A stretch of DNA of 64,000 bases from Anthonomus grandis grandis (lineage: Eukaryota; Arthropoda; Insecta; Coleoptera; Curculionidae): contig NC_065556.1 in NCBI RefSeq assembly GCF_022605725.1, positions 29,929,140 to 29,993,139 of the forward strand, in the 5' to 3' direction. The translations under genes and the position numbers were made by a program. Under the pieces are notes generated by a model. It made no database searches. It was not told the origin of the DNA and saw only the letters and a program-made list of their open reading frames with translations. This document shows, one piece after another, positions 48,445 to 60,285 of the stretch (its first letter is position 1; the number at the start of each line of letters is the position of its first letter).

Positions 48445-51400
48445 CCTTTTATCCTTAATTCAACCGTTTGTTCTTCCATCTCTAAGGCAAAATTAATAAT
48501 ATTATTATCTTAAATCTATATTTTAAGACAAATATTAAAATATAAATTTAATAGTAAATATATTTAAATAAAAAAAAAAGAAAATATATTAAGCTATTAT
48601 AAATAGACACTGGGAAAGAGATAAGATAAAATTAGGAGGATCCATCATAAAATTCGCCCTCTTATTGATACCTAAAATGACTTCAAAAATCTATAAGAAA
48701 ACTTTTCCCTCATCGGCATCCCTTATGGATATAGGATGAAAACAGAAACAATAACAAAACATACTTATTACTTAAAAGATCGATAATGTCGACTGACATT
48801 TCAGTAATTGACATTGTGGGCTGTGAAATATCCCATTAGCTATAAAAATATAGGGCAGCAGAGGATTTTGTAACACACGCAATTAAATTAAACGCCGCAT
48901 ATTGGACGTAACAGAGGCGAGGCCTGCGCTACATAGTAACAGAGTACTCTGTCCGGCCTCTGTCGGTTGTGGAGTGTGCACAGTTTTATCTGCAGAGTGG
49001 CAACTGTTGTTGTAAAAAAATGGAACTCCTAATTGAACTCGTGCGGGAAAATAAAGTATTATATGATACAAGTCACAAAGACTATATGCGTACAAATATT
49101 GTTTAATTTGAACGTCACTTAAATCACTTAAGAGATTAAATTCTGCATGCGTTCTTCTTTTTTTTTAAATGAGTACTTTCACCTAAACACTTTTTTCGCC
49201 GTTCTAAATAGAAATACAACAGAATATTCTCGATTTCCGAATCCGATTCTGAATCTAAACAAAGTTCGTCTTCTGTAGTCATATTTAATTCTAATAACTA
49301 ATAGGTACCGTCAATTTAATTATGCTCTTTATATTATAATATAGGTAAATACATACATAACAAAAAGAGACAAATAGCTACGACATGCAAAGGTCCTACG
49401 TTCAATATGCGCTCGTCGCAGAGGCAGAGCAGAGGAATAGTTTTCCTCTGCTATGTCTCGGCTGTGCTGTGCTCTGCTGCCCTACGTTCAATATGCGGCT
49501 AGCCTAAGAATGTCTAAAGCCGAACGATGCCGAGTGACATAGAGAAAAGGTTAGTGAGTGCTAATCGCGCATAGAAAGATATTTTCTTTCTATATTTTTT
49601 CTTGTCTATTTCTATGTTTATCGAGGTAAAGTGTACCGCTGCTGTCATTTCAAATTTTCTAAATAATGTGTTAATAATAATATTTCATGGGGATTTCCTT
49701 ATTAAACTATATCTAATCATAATTAATTATTCCCTTATCAATACTCATGATCACAAAGGTATTTAATACAATGATTGGTTAATATTCTTTAATTAACACG
49801 TGAAAAATTACAAGCATCTTAGACTTTGATTACGAAAATCAACAAAAAAGTGCCGAGGTCAAACTCTATTACCACTTAATGAATTTGTTTGAACTTACCT
49901 ATATAAGCTAACCATACTGTATTTCTCAAAGAAATCTTCCAATTCAACTTTGACGTCCGTAGCGAGTTCCTGATAAGTAATACGGGAATTAATCCTGGTA
50001 TTATACAAATTGTAATACTTCTGAGCTATTTCCGCGATTTCATCGATCGGTTTCGATTCCAGCTCGTTAAGGAGGGTGTTGGTGAACACTTGGATGCATT
50101 TCAAAAAATCACGTCGAACCTCGTCGCCGAGACAACCATATTTCGACAGGAATTCGGCCATCAGTTTATCGGCGTCCGGGTTCGCTTGCCTTATGGAATA
50201 CTTTTCTGGTTTTATCGTGTCTAAGAATAAAAACATTATGTTATGGGACAGTGAAACTTGAGTTTCCCAAGACATACCCTTGGCACTCGACGATTTCCTA
50301 AAAACCGGTAAATTTTTCAGGTATTTCGTTTTTTTGTCGGTTTGCTGTTTTTTCTTTTCCTCGAATTTCGAAAAGCCGGACATTTGGTTTTTGGCGGGAT
50401 CCCCGTGGTGTCCCGGAGAATGGGACGGCGAATGTCGAGACTTTTTCTGTCTCTCCTGTTCCATTTGGTTTCGATAACATTTCGAACAGTAACCTGATAC
50501 AAGTTGGTTTTATTGAGAGCTTAAGACATTTTTGATTTAAATGACTAGACAACTTTAATGTTTTTGATTAATATATCACACAAAAAAGGAAATTTGGTAT
50601 CGATTAATTTAAGTATTGACTGATGAATACTTTCTTTTTCTTTTTATAATAATAATAATAATAATAGGCTTTATTTCCAGGTTACATATACCCAGTTACA
50701 GGAGAATCAGTTAAATATATAAATGTACGAATGCATGAACTGTATTAGATTCATGCAATTAAACTATAAAAGAATTGCTATATAATAAAAAAAAGTAGTG
50801 AGTTTGAGAAAATAAATAATAAAAAATCAACACTAAATTAGGATAAGAATCAAGAATTAATTTAAATCAAGAGAGCAGAAAAAAATGTAAATAAATGTAT
50901 TCAAACTAAAAACTAAATAACGTAACACCGACCATACGCAGGTGACTCAAAATAAGTGCCAAATTGTCATGGTGAATGTCACAGAAATCAGCAATAGTGT
51001 TAAAGTTTTGACACATAAAGTGAATAGGACTCTGGTACAGAATGTTGGACCTGGCTGTCTCTAAGTTAAAAGCCACTTGGACACTGTCTAGATCCTGGGC
51101 GTGGTATATGAAAGCAAATCCTTTGCAAAAGGAATGGGCAGTCAATTTTATGGTTAAGTAAATTAAACAAGAATTTCACCTCTTCGCAAGTGGCCGTTCA
51201 GTATATCTAGAGAGCAGCAGGTTATGGTCAAAACCCCTTGGAGGATAGACTCCATCATCCTTAAATGTCAAACATTTAAGGAATCGCCGTTGGACTGATT
51301 CTAATATAGGTGAATGTGCTGGTTGTAAATGGGAGACCAAATGAGGGAGCTGTAGTCCAGCCTGGATCAAACAAATGCATAGTAGAGAGTTTTGGTAGTG

Positions 51401-54400
51401 GCAGTGTTTAAAAAAAATTTGCAATTTCTAATAATAAAGCCCCCAGCATGCGAGTAGCTCTAGAAACAGTATCTTCGATGTGAGGGAAAAAACAAAATTT
51501 TTGGTCAAAGGTGACTCCAAGATCCTTAAAACAGGTAGACCTTGCCAGAGACCCTCCATTAACTGCGTAATTAAAGACAACTGGACTTTTGATTCGAAAG
51601 TAGCTGGCCACATTACACTTGGAATATTAAGGTTAAGCCGGTTCAAAGTGCACCAATGGTGTACAGTATTGATGTTCTCTTGTAGTTGACCACAATCTGA
51701 TATAGAGTCAATCCTATGGAGAGCAATTGAGGGTGGAGATCAAGTCATTAGCGAAAAAGTTAAAGAGAAGGGGAGAGCCTTGAGGAACTCCAGAGGTGGG
51801 TGAAAAACAAGCAGATCTAAAGCCTTCGACTACTACAAACTGAGAGCGGTCAACTAAATAAGAGTTTAGGAGCTTTATCAAGCGATCGGAGAATCCAAAC
51901 TGGTGTTCAAGCTTATTTAATAGGATGAAGTGGTCAATCTGGTCAAAAGCCTTTTGAAATTCTGTGTAGATTGACCTCTATCATTAAGTGCTTCGCACAC
52001 AAACTGAAAGAAGAATGCTAGGTTTGTAGTACATGAGCGGCCACAAACAAAACCATGTTGATCGTTCGTCAGTATGGACTTAACCTTGGGAAAAATTAAT
52101 TTATAAAGAGCCAACTCGAATAACTTTGAAAAAGCGCACAGAATGGATATAGGGCGGTAATTCTCAATTGTTCCAGCATCGCCCTTTTTAAAGATAGGGC
52201 AAACTTTGGCTTGCTTCCAGATATTAGGAAAAATACCTGTGTTAAGGATCAGATTAAAAATGTGGAGCAGAGGGTCTGCAAGTGCAACAGAGCAGTCCTT
52301 AGCTAAAAAACTAGGAATTAGATCTGGGCCAGAGGTCATTTTGCTTTTGAGACACTTGCTCGCCATTGGTAGCCGTGAGCGCGACGACGTCTATGCAAGT
52401 TAAGGGAGGTTCAGAGACGACAGGATGATCCGTGGGAAGTGAGTTCGTGTATACACTCCTGAAATAATCTCCAAAAGCGGACACAATGCTGTCAGGCGTA
52501 TTGTATGATTGATTAGAAAGCTTCATTGAGCCGGGGATTTGAGACTGATTACGTTTGCTTCGAATAAAAGACCAAAATTACTCTGTTATTTTGTTCTCAA
52601 TACTATGGATGTACACTTTGTAGGCTTGTGCAGTTGGAGCTTTAATTGTCTTGCGCAGAGATCTAAATATCTTTAGATGATGATTAGACTTGGAAATCTT
52701 AAAATCACGAAATGCTCTTTCCTTTTTATATATATTACGAATTATGGCCCCCGAAAACCAGGGAGGGAAACGTCTTTTACGTTTTACCTTGAAGGGTACC
52801 GCTCTAGCGAAAGTGTTATTCAGTATATCATAAAAAACATCACGCGACCAATCAGTATCTAGCTGCAGCTGATACAAAAGCGGAAAGTTAGCCTTTCTAA
52901 AATTAAATTCCTTTATTTCAGCTTTATTAAGGGGTAGGTTATTGAGAGAGATAAGGCCTGCATGGAATTCAAATGACAGAGGAGGATGGTAGGTATCCTC
53001 CGGGACAAGAGATGCACCGCAGTGAAGTACAGAGATATTAAAACTTGCAAAGATTAAATCCAAACAGCGAAGATTGTTATTTACCACGTTATTGAGGTGC
53101 TTATAGTTTAGGAAATCAAAAGAATTACTTAGAAGTTGACGTTTACTATTGGGAGATACCGAGTGTTCAATATCTTCAAGTCTCCCAGGATAATCATATG
53201 TTCAGAATAGATTACATTAACCATGGAAAAGGCTTCGAGAAAGCGTTTTAATAAGCACGGAGTCGATCGAAGGAGGAACGTACAATACAAAAATATATAG
53301 TATGAAATGATTAAATTTGACTCTACATCCTACCAGGTGTAGATTGTATAATAATTTTATGACCTCATTAACGCATTTAATTCGGTCTCTCATGGGATCC
53401 TTATCCAGAAATTAAAATTATACCATCTGGATGTTAATGGTGTGAGACTAATTGAGTCGTACCTTCAGTAAATATGTTGGTTTTATGAACAGTATCAATT
53501 GACACTTGGTCCATTGCATTCCTCGTGCAAATTAATATTTTTTTCCATGATAATGTTCCATCTCTTTTGCAGATCTATTAATAATGTTATCCATGTTATT
53601 CTGCTTCTAATTATGTATTAGATATGGATAGGCGAAAGTAATAAAAAATACTAATGAACAGTTTTTGGCCAATAGGCTGTCCCTAAGTACACTGAAGACT
53701 AACAAGTTAGACTTTAGGTTAAAAAGAAATTCTCGCACACAACATTTTAATTTGTACAACTCTGAGAGTTGTAATGTGATCTGTGTAGGTCTAGGCCTGA
53801 TGATGCTCCGATAGGAGTGAAACACGTGTAGCTTTTGAAAAAATTACATGGATTTGAGACCGTGACTTTGTGTTCTTACCTATGTTTTGTTTTTGTTTGG
53901 TCTCTTGGAGAATAATGGATGACACACTTCTATTTGTAGGAGTTACTTTAGATACTAAATTAATATGGAAAGAATGTAGTAAGGAAATTACTAATTCAAC
54001 TAAGTATAATACTTATTATGTTTAATATTAAATCCTTGTCCACTATGTCGTTTGCCTACCATAAACACTTTTCAGCAAATATGTGCCATACAATTCTGAA
54101 CTGGGGTAATTCTAGTCACGCACAGGAAATCATTGACTCAACTGAGGTGTCTCATGACCATGGTAGACCTGGAGTGTAGAGATTGCTGCAAGTAGTACTT
54201 CAAAGACCTTCAGATAATTACATGCCCTTGCACCTACATATACCATAGTTTAATTATTTATATAATAAGGACTTTATTATATAAATAATTACTTTCCTAG
54301 AAGAAAGTCTTTTATCTACAAAATAATATATCAAGTTTTGTCTAAGCACCTCAAAATTGCTTCAAAATAACTAGAAACTACTTCAAATGCCTGGAAGAAG

Positions 54401-56829
54401 TGTAGAAACTCTTTGAAAATCCTGGATAAAACAGTTTCTTTGTCTAAAATTGTTTTTTTTAATCACGTTTTAAAACACTGACAGTGAAGACGGAATCTCA
54501 GTGACTGTTATGTGATTCTTACAAGCAATTAAGAAATCTCAATAACATTGCAATAACATAGACTAATAGATAATAGACATAACATAGAGTATTGTACTCC
54601 AACATAATTTAAAATTAATTGAATAATTTTCTTTTGCGGAAAAGAGACTTGAGTTCTTTAATAAACTTTTACAATATAAAGTTAATAACATCTTCCAGTT
54701 CAGTTTATTATTAACAAATATATCTTTACAACACCAGGTATAGTAGGAACATTCTGCAGACTCTCTAGAACTAGATGAGGCTCTGGCCTCTATTGTGTCC
54801 AGCTCTTACTCCATATACAGGGGTCGACATAAGTCAGTTAACCAATTTGCATACCAAACAAAAAGAAAAAAAAAAGAATACAGAAAAATAGTTTATTGCT
54901 TTGATTATTTCTATACAAAAGTAATTATGATTTAAAAATTACATTTTGTATTCAAGTTGCAGACCGCCTTCCTCAGTGCAGATATGACACCGCTTATTTA
55001 CGCTTTTGCAGGTTTTAATATCAAAGAATTCTGGGTTGTTGCGAAGTGCATCAAATTCCTCTTGAATTCTCATTTTCAAGTGTTCAATGTCACGTAATGG
55101 GGTGGCGAACACTTTGTTTTTGAGTACTCCCCACAGAAAAAAATCACATGGCGTTAGGTCGGGTGACCGTGCTGGCCACTCAATTCTTCCTCTTCTTCCT
55201 ATCCACATACCAATCTCTCAGGTATTCGCAAACTTCAAGTCCGAAGCGCGGCGGAGCGCCGTTTTGTTGAAAATAGCGAAATACGGTGACCCACAATCGT
55301 AAACTAACAACAAGAAGTACTGACAAGTACCATACTCCCCACCTCTAATCGCACAAATTCGGTAAGGAAAGCACCGTTGCCGCGTTCGCACTATTTTTGA
55401 ATAAGCGTCGGACAGCGTTAACTGACTTATGCCGACCCCTGTATATATTTTCAGCTCTTAGATTTAAATTTTGACTTGGACAAAAACAAATTGTGTAATG
55501 TATTAATAAATACTTTATTTTACTGTTGTAATAACTAAATTAGATTCAGTCTTATTATACTTGGCATTAAACAATACTTTTATCATGTTTTTTTTAAATA
55601 GGATCTCCAATCCTGTTGCTACCCTGTCTAAAAATTTCTCTAATGATATCACCCTTTTATTTATACAACATATCTCACCTCCTGACCTAATAACGTGTGA
55701 TGTTTCAATATTTTAATCGACAATATTTAGATAACATTTTTGGGGGGGTCAAATGGACCAACTGCGATTGCACAAGCTGCTTTCGTATTTTAAAATTCGC
55801 TTTTCTGACACGCACATTTAAAACAATACTCTCTGATTGCTTTGTCTTGTCTAAATATTCATGAGCTGCTTTGTGTTGCTTGGAGTTTTTAATTAAGGAG
55901 GTCATCATTTGATAACCCCCTTAATTATTGATTCTTATTGTTTATTAGTTTAATTAGATCCTTAAATTAAATATATATTGTTTATTGAGTTGTACACCTA
56001 GGAAATACAAAATTTCATTAATGAGTTGTTCTATTAAATCTAAGTAAAATTCTAAGTTGAAGTTCAACCAAAAATGTACACCTGGTGTAAACCAAGAATA
56101 AATCGTTTATTTGATTATCATATGGTGCTTGTGAGGTCTAACAAGTTTCTGAAAATTATTGTTTGATAGTATACTAAGTTAGTCAGTTTGCATTGATCAT
56201 GACTTGATGAGCTTGCTACTTATAAATATACCTGCTGTGAGCTTAATTTCCACTATTAAAAGTTCAAGTATAAACTATTAATTAATATAATTTATTAATC
56301 ATCTGCCAACGGGACCCAAAATCCTTTTGAAGTGAAATTGGTAGATTTGCTTTGCAAAAACTCAATTTATAATTTAAATAAATTCTGTATAAAATCAAGA
56401 AAATGGTTAAGCATTTTATTCTATATGTTTTCAATTTGTAAATTTATATTTTAGGTTGATTTATTTGTGAACTTATGTATATTTTATTTTTATTCTTTAC
56501 CTATTATGTTTTTTTAAATTTTAGACGAAACATATGTATGTTACTTTGTGAATAAATAAATAAATAGAAGAGTAAAACAAGATTTAAACATCTAAAGACA
56601 AGTAAAATCTTCCTTCAGTTTCTTCAAGAAAGAAGAAAGTTTTGTATACTCAATCTTTTGATGCTGCATGAGTTTGTACTAAAGTGAAAAATAATATGTT
56701 CTTACCGTTCCAGTCTGCATTCCCAAAAAAGCCACATCCTGCCTTACATTTCAAGTCAGCCTGTTTGATCTTCAAGGAGGGTTGCTTGGTGGCATACATG
56801 ATGTACTTATAAGACCTCTGCAATGACAT
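43327..56829 (-). CDS. Rabex-5: Rabex-5 (RABGEF1), Rab5 guanine exchange factor
   Basis: Activates Rab5 on early endosomes; the A20-type zinc finger binds ubiquitin. Exons in gene order are 56706-56829, 49899-50493, 45162-45418, 44936-45093, 44285-44417, 44122-44231 and 43327-44064; phases agree and give about 704 residues. The zinc finger is CKAGCGFFGNADWNGYCSKC (C28, C32, C44, C47). A linker with FSKFEEKKKQQ follows as in the family. The helical bundle and VPS9 domain cover LFCPSFTNDEEKDLSIQERI through SADEFLPALIFVVLKANPAR and GEAGYYFTNL, keeping D332, P336, the YY and T376. A coiled-coil-like stretch (LLKNLKERNLSIQEEKKKL) and a long Pro/Ser/Thr-rich C-terminus follow, making it longer than the mammalian protein (about 490). 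Introns 1 and 2 (6.2 and 4.5 kb) are filled with transposons. AATAAA overlaps the stop codon. Confidence 0.95.
45753..46535. mobile_element. rearranged partial copy of mariner-like element with (TA)n tracts
   Basis: In Rabex-5 intron 2. 45815-46015 is the inverse of 46540-46740, and 46130-46365 is a direct copy of 48165-48405, ending in GGAGACACCCTATATAG. (TA)n runs lie at about 45761-45812, 46408-46432, 46455-46480 and 46498-46528. Pieces of both ends of one family are therefore joined here, while the transposase-bearing copy lies beside it. Frames translated through the TA runs are not genes. Confidence 0.75.
46540..48405 (-). mobile_element. mariner-like element, broken transposase, flanked by (TA)n
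   Basis: The transposase reads from 48010 (MQVVKWYGIVIVKKKDMYDV) to about 46920, with stops near 47711, 47590 and 47470 and a frame change near 47100. Motifs are LWIDETTFTNSG, IRWFMQDGCAAHNSAVARD and WPPRSPCLNPLDYFLWG, giving the D, D, D triad of the Tc1/mariner superfamily, and NGGHFENFL at the C-terminus. The 5' end is at about 48405 (TACAGGGTGTCTCC on the minus strand), inside a (TA)n run at 48404-48442; the 3' end is near 46540, against another TA run. It sits in Rabex-5 intron 2. Inactive. Confidence 0.8.
48894..49499. mobile_element. non-autonomous TIR element, about 606 bp
   Basis: GCCGCATATTGGACGTA (48894-48910) is matched by TACGTTCAATATGCGGC (49483-49499) in inverse orientation with one mismatch. 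A second copy of the right end (TACGTTCAATATGCG) lies inside at 49397-49411. Between these are GCAGAGG/CCTCTGC hairpin-forming stretches. It has no coding capacity and lies in Rabex-5 intron 2. Superfamily unknown; no target duplication recognised. Confidence 0.7.
50645..53340 (-). mobile_element. LINE in Rabex-5 intron 1, multiply frameshifted
   Basis: Minus strand, same sense as Rabex-5. Endonuclease traces are VLYVPPSID (about 53290) and IILGDLK (about 53180), then NNNLRCLDLIFAS and PPWFSGAIIRNIYKKERAFR (52578-53087), SGPDLIPSFLAKDCS and IENYRPISILCAFSKLFE (51917-52366), SGVPQGSP with loss of part of the YADD region (about 51750-51800), CFKDLGVTFDQKF (51408-51611) and a C-terminal piece (51176-51424). 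At least four frame changes. The 3' end is a (TTA)n tract at 50647-50668. Clearly dead. Same general family style as the element at 25140-27360. Confidence 0.85.
53360..54250 (+). mobile_element. second LINE relic, plus strand, interrupted
   Basis: 53362-53469 encodes DLINAFNSVSHGILIQKLKL and then VRLIESYLQ, the RT palm A block in the opposite orientation to the LINE next door. 53920-54010 resumes with LLFVGVTLDTKLIWKECS, and traces of the C-terminal region run to about 54250. The sequence between (about 53600-53905) carries the hammerhead-like motif and is not LINE-like, so it may be an insertion. Many stops. Confidence 0.6.
53790..53840 (+). ncRNA. hammerhead-ribozyme-like motif, copy 2
   Basis: CTGATGA (53797-53803), one extra T, stem GCTCC (53805-53809) with loop GATA and GGAGT, GAA (53819-53821), the self-complementary ACACGTGT (53822-53829), then A and GCTT. 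GCTT can pair with AGGC directly before CTGATGA, supplying stem I and placing the A at the expected cleavage position. All three stems are thus drawable, unlike in copy 1. Only the extra T departs from the core, and it is present in both copies. This would fit Penelope-like elements; no such RT was found here. Confidence 0.45.
54818..55441 (-). mobile_element. deleted mariner-like element with intact TIRs
   Basis: The left end CAGGGGTCGACATAAGTCAG (25-bp TIR, 54818-54842) is matched inversely by 55417-55441 with one mismatch, both flanked by TA. Inside, the minus strand keeps only the C-terminal half of a transposase: FQQNGAPPRFGLEVCEYLRD, a frame change near 55205, then GRIEWPARSPDLTPCDFFLW (ORF 54939-55208). 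The catalytic D of the usual FQQDGA is N here. An internal-deletion derivative in Rabex-5 intron 1. Confidence 0.88.
55442..56700. other. Rabex-5 intron 1, remaining sequence
   Basis: AT-rich. 56065-56125 (AAAAATGTACACCTGGTGTAAACC and onward) is shared with 16040-16110. Minus-strand open frames here have no motif. Confidence 0.4.
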
Positions 56830-56959
56830 TTTTGAATAAAACACTTTGAAACTTACTATTAAAACACTTTATAAGTTCTTTAAGTTGATCCCTTTAACCC
56901 ATTAGGGTACAGGGTCTTTTCTTAATGAATCACTGTGATATATGAAAAACCTTAAGATT

Positions 56960-57133
56960 CTACCAAGGAGGTACGAAAATCGGATCGTGAGCACAAAGGT
57001 TCAGTTCTTTCATAAGTAAATGCACTATCGGAAACTGCGGGTATTTCAGTTGGGAGGCGATTTCGTTAGAGCCGCAGGACTTTTGCGTCGAGTTGGCTAA
57101 AGAACACGAGTCACATTCACCAGGATCAGCCAT
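56960..57133 (-). CDS. 57-residue reading frame upstream of Rabex-5, unrecognised
   Basis: A minus-strand frame starting MADPGECDSCSLANSTQKSC and ending HDPIFVPPW then TAG; an in-frame ATG also lies 7 codons earlier (57154). It has four cysteines in its first 20 residues (C7, C10, C20 and nearby Ser/Asn) and a hydrophobic, Pro-bounded second half. Base composition is higher in GC than the surroundings, as in exons. The stop is 130 bp before the Rabex-5 ATG on the same strand, so it may be a separate small gene, an upstream frame on the Rabex-5 transcript, or an alternative first exon (a weak donor, TTTTC then GTACCT, would join in phase). I do not recognise the family. Confidence 0.45.
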   Translation of the reverse strand: MADPGECDSCSLANSTQKSCGSNEIASQLKYPQFPIVHLLMKELNLCAHDPIFVPPW

Positions 57134-57159
57134 TTGTAAGTAACTGATGTGCAAATTTT

Positions 57160-59384
57160 AAAAACGATTTATAGACCGCACTTAAGCTTCGTTAAGTCCT
57201 TTAACCTTTTTTTTCTTCTTTCTTGGATTTTGGTAAATAAGTTCAAGTTCACACGGCTAATTATAACTGGCGCACTAAGTAAAAGTGATTTATCTTTTAT
57301 CTGTTTGAACAAAGACTGGGAACTTTGAAAAATAATACATAGTGGGTTTTTAACTTCAATTAGGTTTCTTATCTAGTAGATAAGACGAGGATAATGATTT
57401 GTTACATATGATTCGAGGATTGCATGCTATTTGTTTAAATAAGAGTTTTTGGTGAGCAAAGAGCTTTAGACTGAAGGATGATAACATAAGCTTGAATACA
57501 ATTTACTCTTGTTTGTGTAAAGTATTAACCTTCAACATTATTAAAAGTAATTGAAATTTTAAGATAACAATTATATCAAATGCTATAAATTGCATAATCG
57601 TAACCTTCCTTAAAATGATATTTGGAAAAAAACTAATAATTTGGAAGAGTATTATGAGAATTTGTATTTGTGCTTCTGTATATGGGAAGCAAACTGCTCA
57701 CTTTCAATGCTCAAGGTCTGAACTTAATCTCCTTTATAAAGCTCAGTTTCACCTTCTCTAGGTATGTATAAAGATGACTTGAAAGACCTGCTTGGAACCC
57801 AAATGTAAGACTATATTTATTTTCTAAAGAACTGACATATTTTTCTTAGTCATTAAGATGAAATTTATCAGGATATTTACAAAACTAAAGCTAGCTCAGC
57901 GGTACCGTAAGTAACCAAATACGGTTTACACTTAGCGTTTCCCCTCGGGAATTATTTTTATGGGTTTCAATAAAAGAGTCTGAGATAAATATTTGGTTTA
58001 TAAAATTCATTTGAGTTTTGGTCACTAAAGAGTGAAGTTATTTAATAAAAACAATAAAGGGTGTTGCGACATGAAATAAGCTGTGTTGGTTTGGTGTAAT
58101 GTTTTACTATAAGAAAGGGTGAGTGTTATCACAGAGTATGCTTATTTCTATCTTATTGATTACGCCTATATTTTACCTTTTTAATTAAAAATGTGATTAA
58201 TGAAATATTTATATGAACGATTGTTGCTTGTCTTGCTTGTGTTGTTGTGGAGATTGTTTATTGTTAAGATACTAAGCTGGTCTGGAACCAATGCACAGCT
58301 CGTTGTATTTAACAAGGCTTTGTATCTGGAGAGGACCTTCATGTTTTGGTGTCCATTGCACCCCTCAGTACAAAGTGTGTTATCGTCAGGTGGTCTAGAT
58401 CGGAGATTGCTGTTTCAATCTCATATTTTATGATAATGTTTTTGGTAGCATTTTGGCTACAGTTTGTGAGTAATGTAGTGCTTACATTTTGGCATATTGA
58501 ACAATAATTGTATATGATTCAATATCAGTACGTTGTCATTACTGGGACATTTAACAATTGGATAAAAGTAATAAATTGGTGAATAATGAATTTTGGTATA
58601 TTAAAGTAAAGTGGTTAAATGTTGGTGAACATGAATTAAATGGTTATCGTAAAATTAAAATCACTGAGCAAGTTTAAAACATATTAATTCATATTAATGA
58701 GTTTTGCTTAACTTCATTTTAATTAATTAATTTTACGGGAATTAGTGTGCTCAGGTTACTTTTATTATTTCAGGTCACGTCACCATCTCTACTTTGGAGT
58801 CGCTCAAGCACCCAGTTGTTTTACAAGGTGTTTATTCTATTTTCATGATTTATTTTGGACTATTTTGAATTTATTTAACGTATTAAAAAATTATAAAATT
58901 ATTTAAATGACGCTCACAGGTTTTAATTATTATACAAAGGAGGTCCCACTTTATATTGCAACTGTCTATGGACTTCAAAATTATTTAAAAAATTACCTTG
59001 TTTTTCCTATATTAAAGCAGTTCCATTAATTGTTTCAGCATAAGAAAACTATTCACCGGATGCCTTGAGTGTAAAAAACTAGCAGAGGAATTATTAGAAA
59101 TTACTTAATGCATTTTATTATTTTTTTTGATAAAATTTGAAGTTTGTACAACAGGAGAAAAGTGAGGTTATGACATAGGCTCCGCCCTAGGCAAGATGAC
59201 GTGTGACTAACCATATTTAGAGAGAAATAGATATGTTCGACGTATGTACAACGTGATCTGCTGAAAGGAGATGGATGAGTCAAGTGTTTCTCTCACTACG
59301 TCACACTTCGGCTTAGCGGGATGATGTGTAAAACTTTTATTAGGAGTAACGTAATCTGCGATGCTCGTTTAAAAAAAGATAAAA
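57160..59384. other. intergenic between Rabex-5 and the TIR element
   Basis: Probably holds the Rabex-5 promoter at its left end. A plus-strand frame at 58200-58433 and a short block at 58773-58831 bounded by TTTCAG and GTGTTT look exon-like only by their edges; no family was recognised. Confidence 0.35.
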
Positions 59385-59790
59385 ATACGGTGGACGTGAA
59401 GCAAGAATAGCGGAGAATAATTAGCTCAGTAGCAACAGAATAAATTATGAGTTTTTTCATTTAATTGCTTCATCCTGGTTCCTGTTATTGTTTATATTAC
59501 GAAAACTCTATACATATTTAGAATTTAAATCTTTCGTGCTGTTGCTACTAGACCAAAAATCTTTAAAATATTTAAACCAGTAGCACCCAAGACAATTCAA
59601 AACTTAGAATCCTTTATTTCATTTAAATAAATTTAGTTTCAGTATTGTATCGTTAGTAAAAATTTAAATTAATTCAAATTAAAAACAAATAATTAATTTA
59701 AAAAATATGTGTTGTTGCTACTGGACTAAAAACCTGTTGAAAAAAGATCAATATCTATTAGTGTTTCTTCTCTTTACGTTGCCCTTGACA
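59385..59790. mobile_element. likely second copy of the 33525-type MITE
   Basis: Starts GACGTGAAGCAAGAATA, then CAGTAGCAACA (about 59425). In inverse orientation it has TGTTGCTACT at 59541 and 59715, then TTCTTCTCTTTACGT near 59770. These boxes and their order match the TIRs at 33525-33765. It is longer, and has an extra internal copy of the box. Confidence 0.45.
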
Positions 59791-60285
59791 CAAGCGGCCA
59801 ATAGATGGCGCCAAATAGCTGATAACTCCAGAGGTGGAGTAATTTTTTTATCAATTTCTAAAACATAATATCTATAATTAATTAAACCAGAAGTCCTAAA
59901 TCAATTTTCTAAATATTATGGTCTAACATATTAATACTTTTTTACACAATATAACGGATTAGTTTTAAGAGTTACAGCACCTCACCGATATACATCGGCT
60001 AGACCCAAGAAATTGATTCGGAAATTTAATTTTTTGAAATAAAACACAGTTTTGCGTCTTTCTTTAATTTAATAACCATCCATCAACAACTCCCGAATAG
60101 AGTTTAACAATGATAAGCGAATGCGTATCGACACAACCTAAATTTAAAGCAATAAATGGATTAGTTAAGTAAAGGTCAATATCTAATAAAATGTAATAAT
60201 CATACACATGCGAAGCTCATTTCATTATGAGATATTAACAATAGGATAGTGTGCTATAAAAAGATCCTTAAAATTAGTCACACAA

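Noticed and set aside
58200..58433. 77-codon frame with a hydrophobic start resembling a signal peptide
   Set aside because: The Leu/Val run is from a TTG/CTTG-rich stretch and nothing downstream supports a secreted protein.
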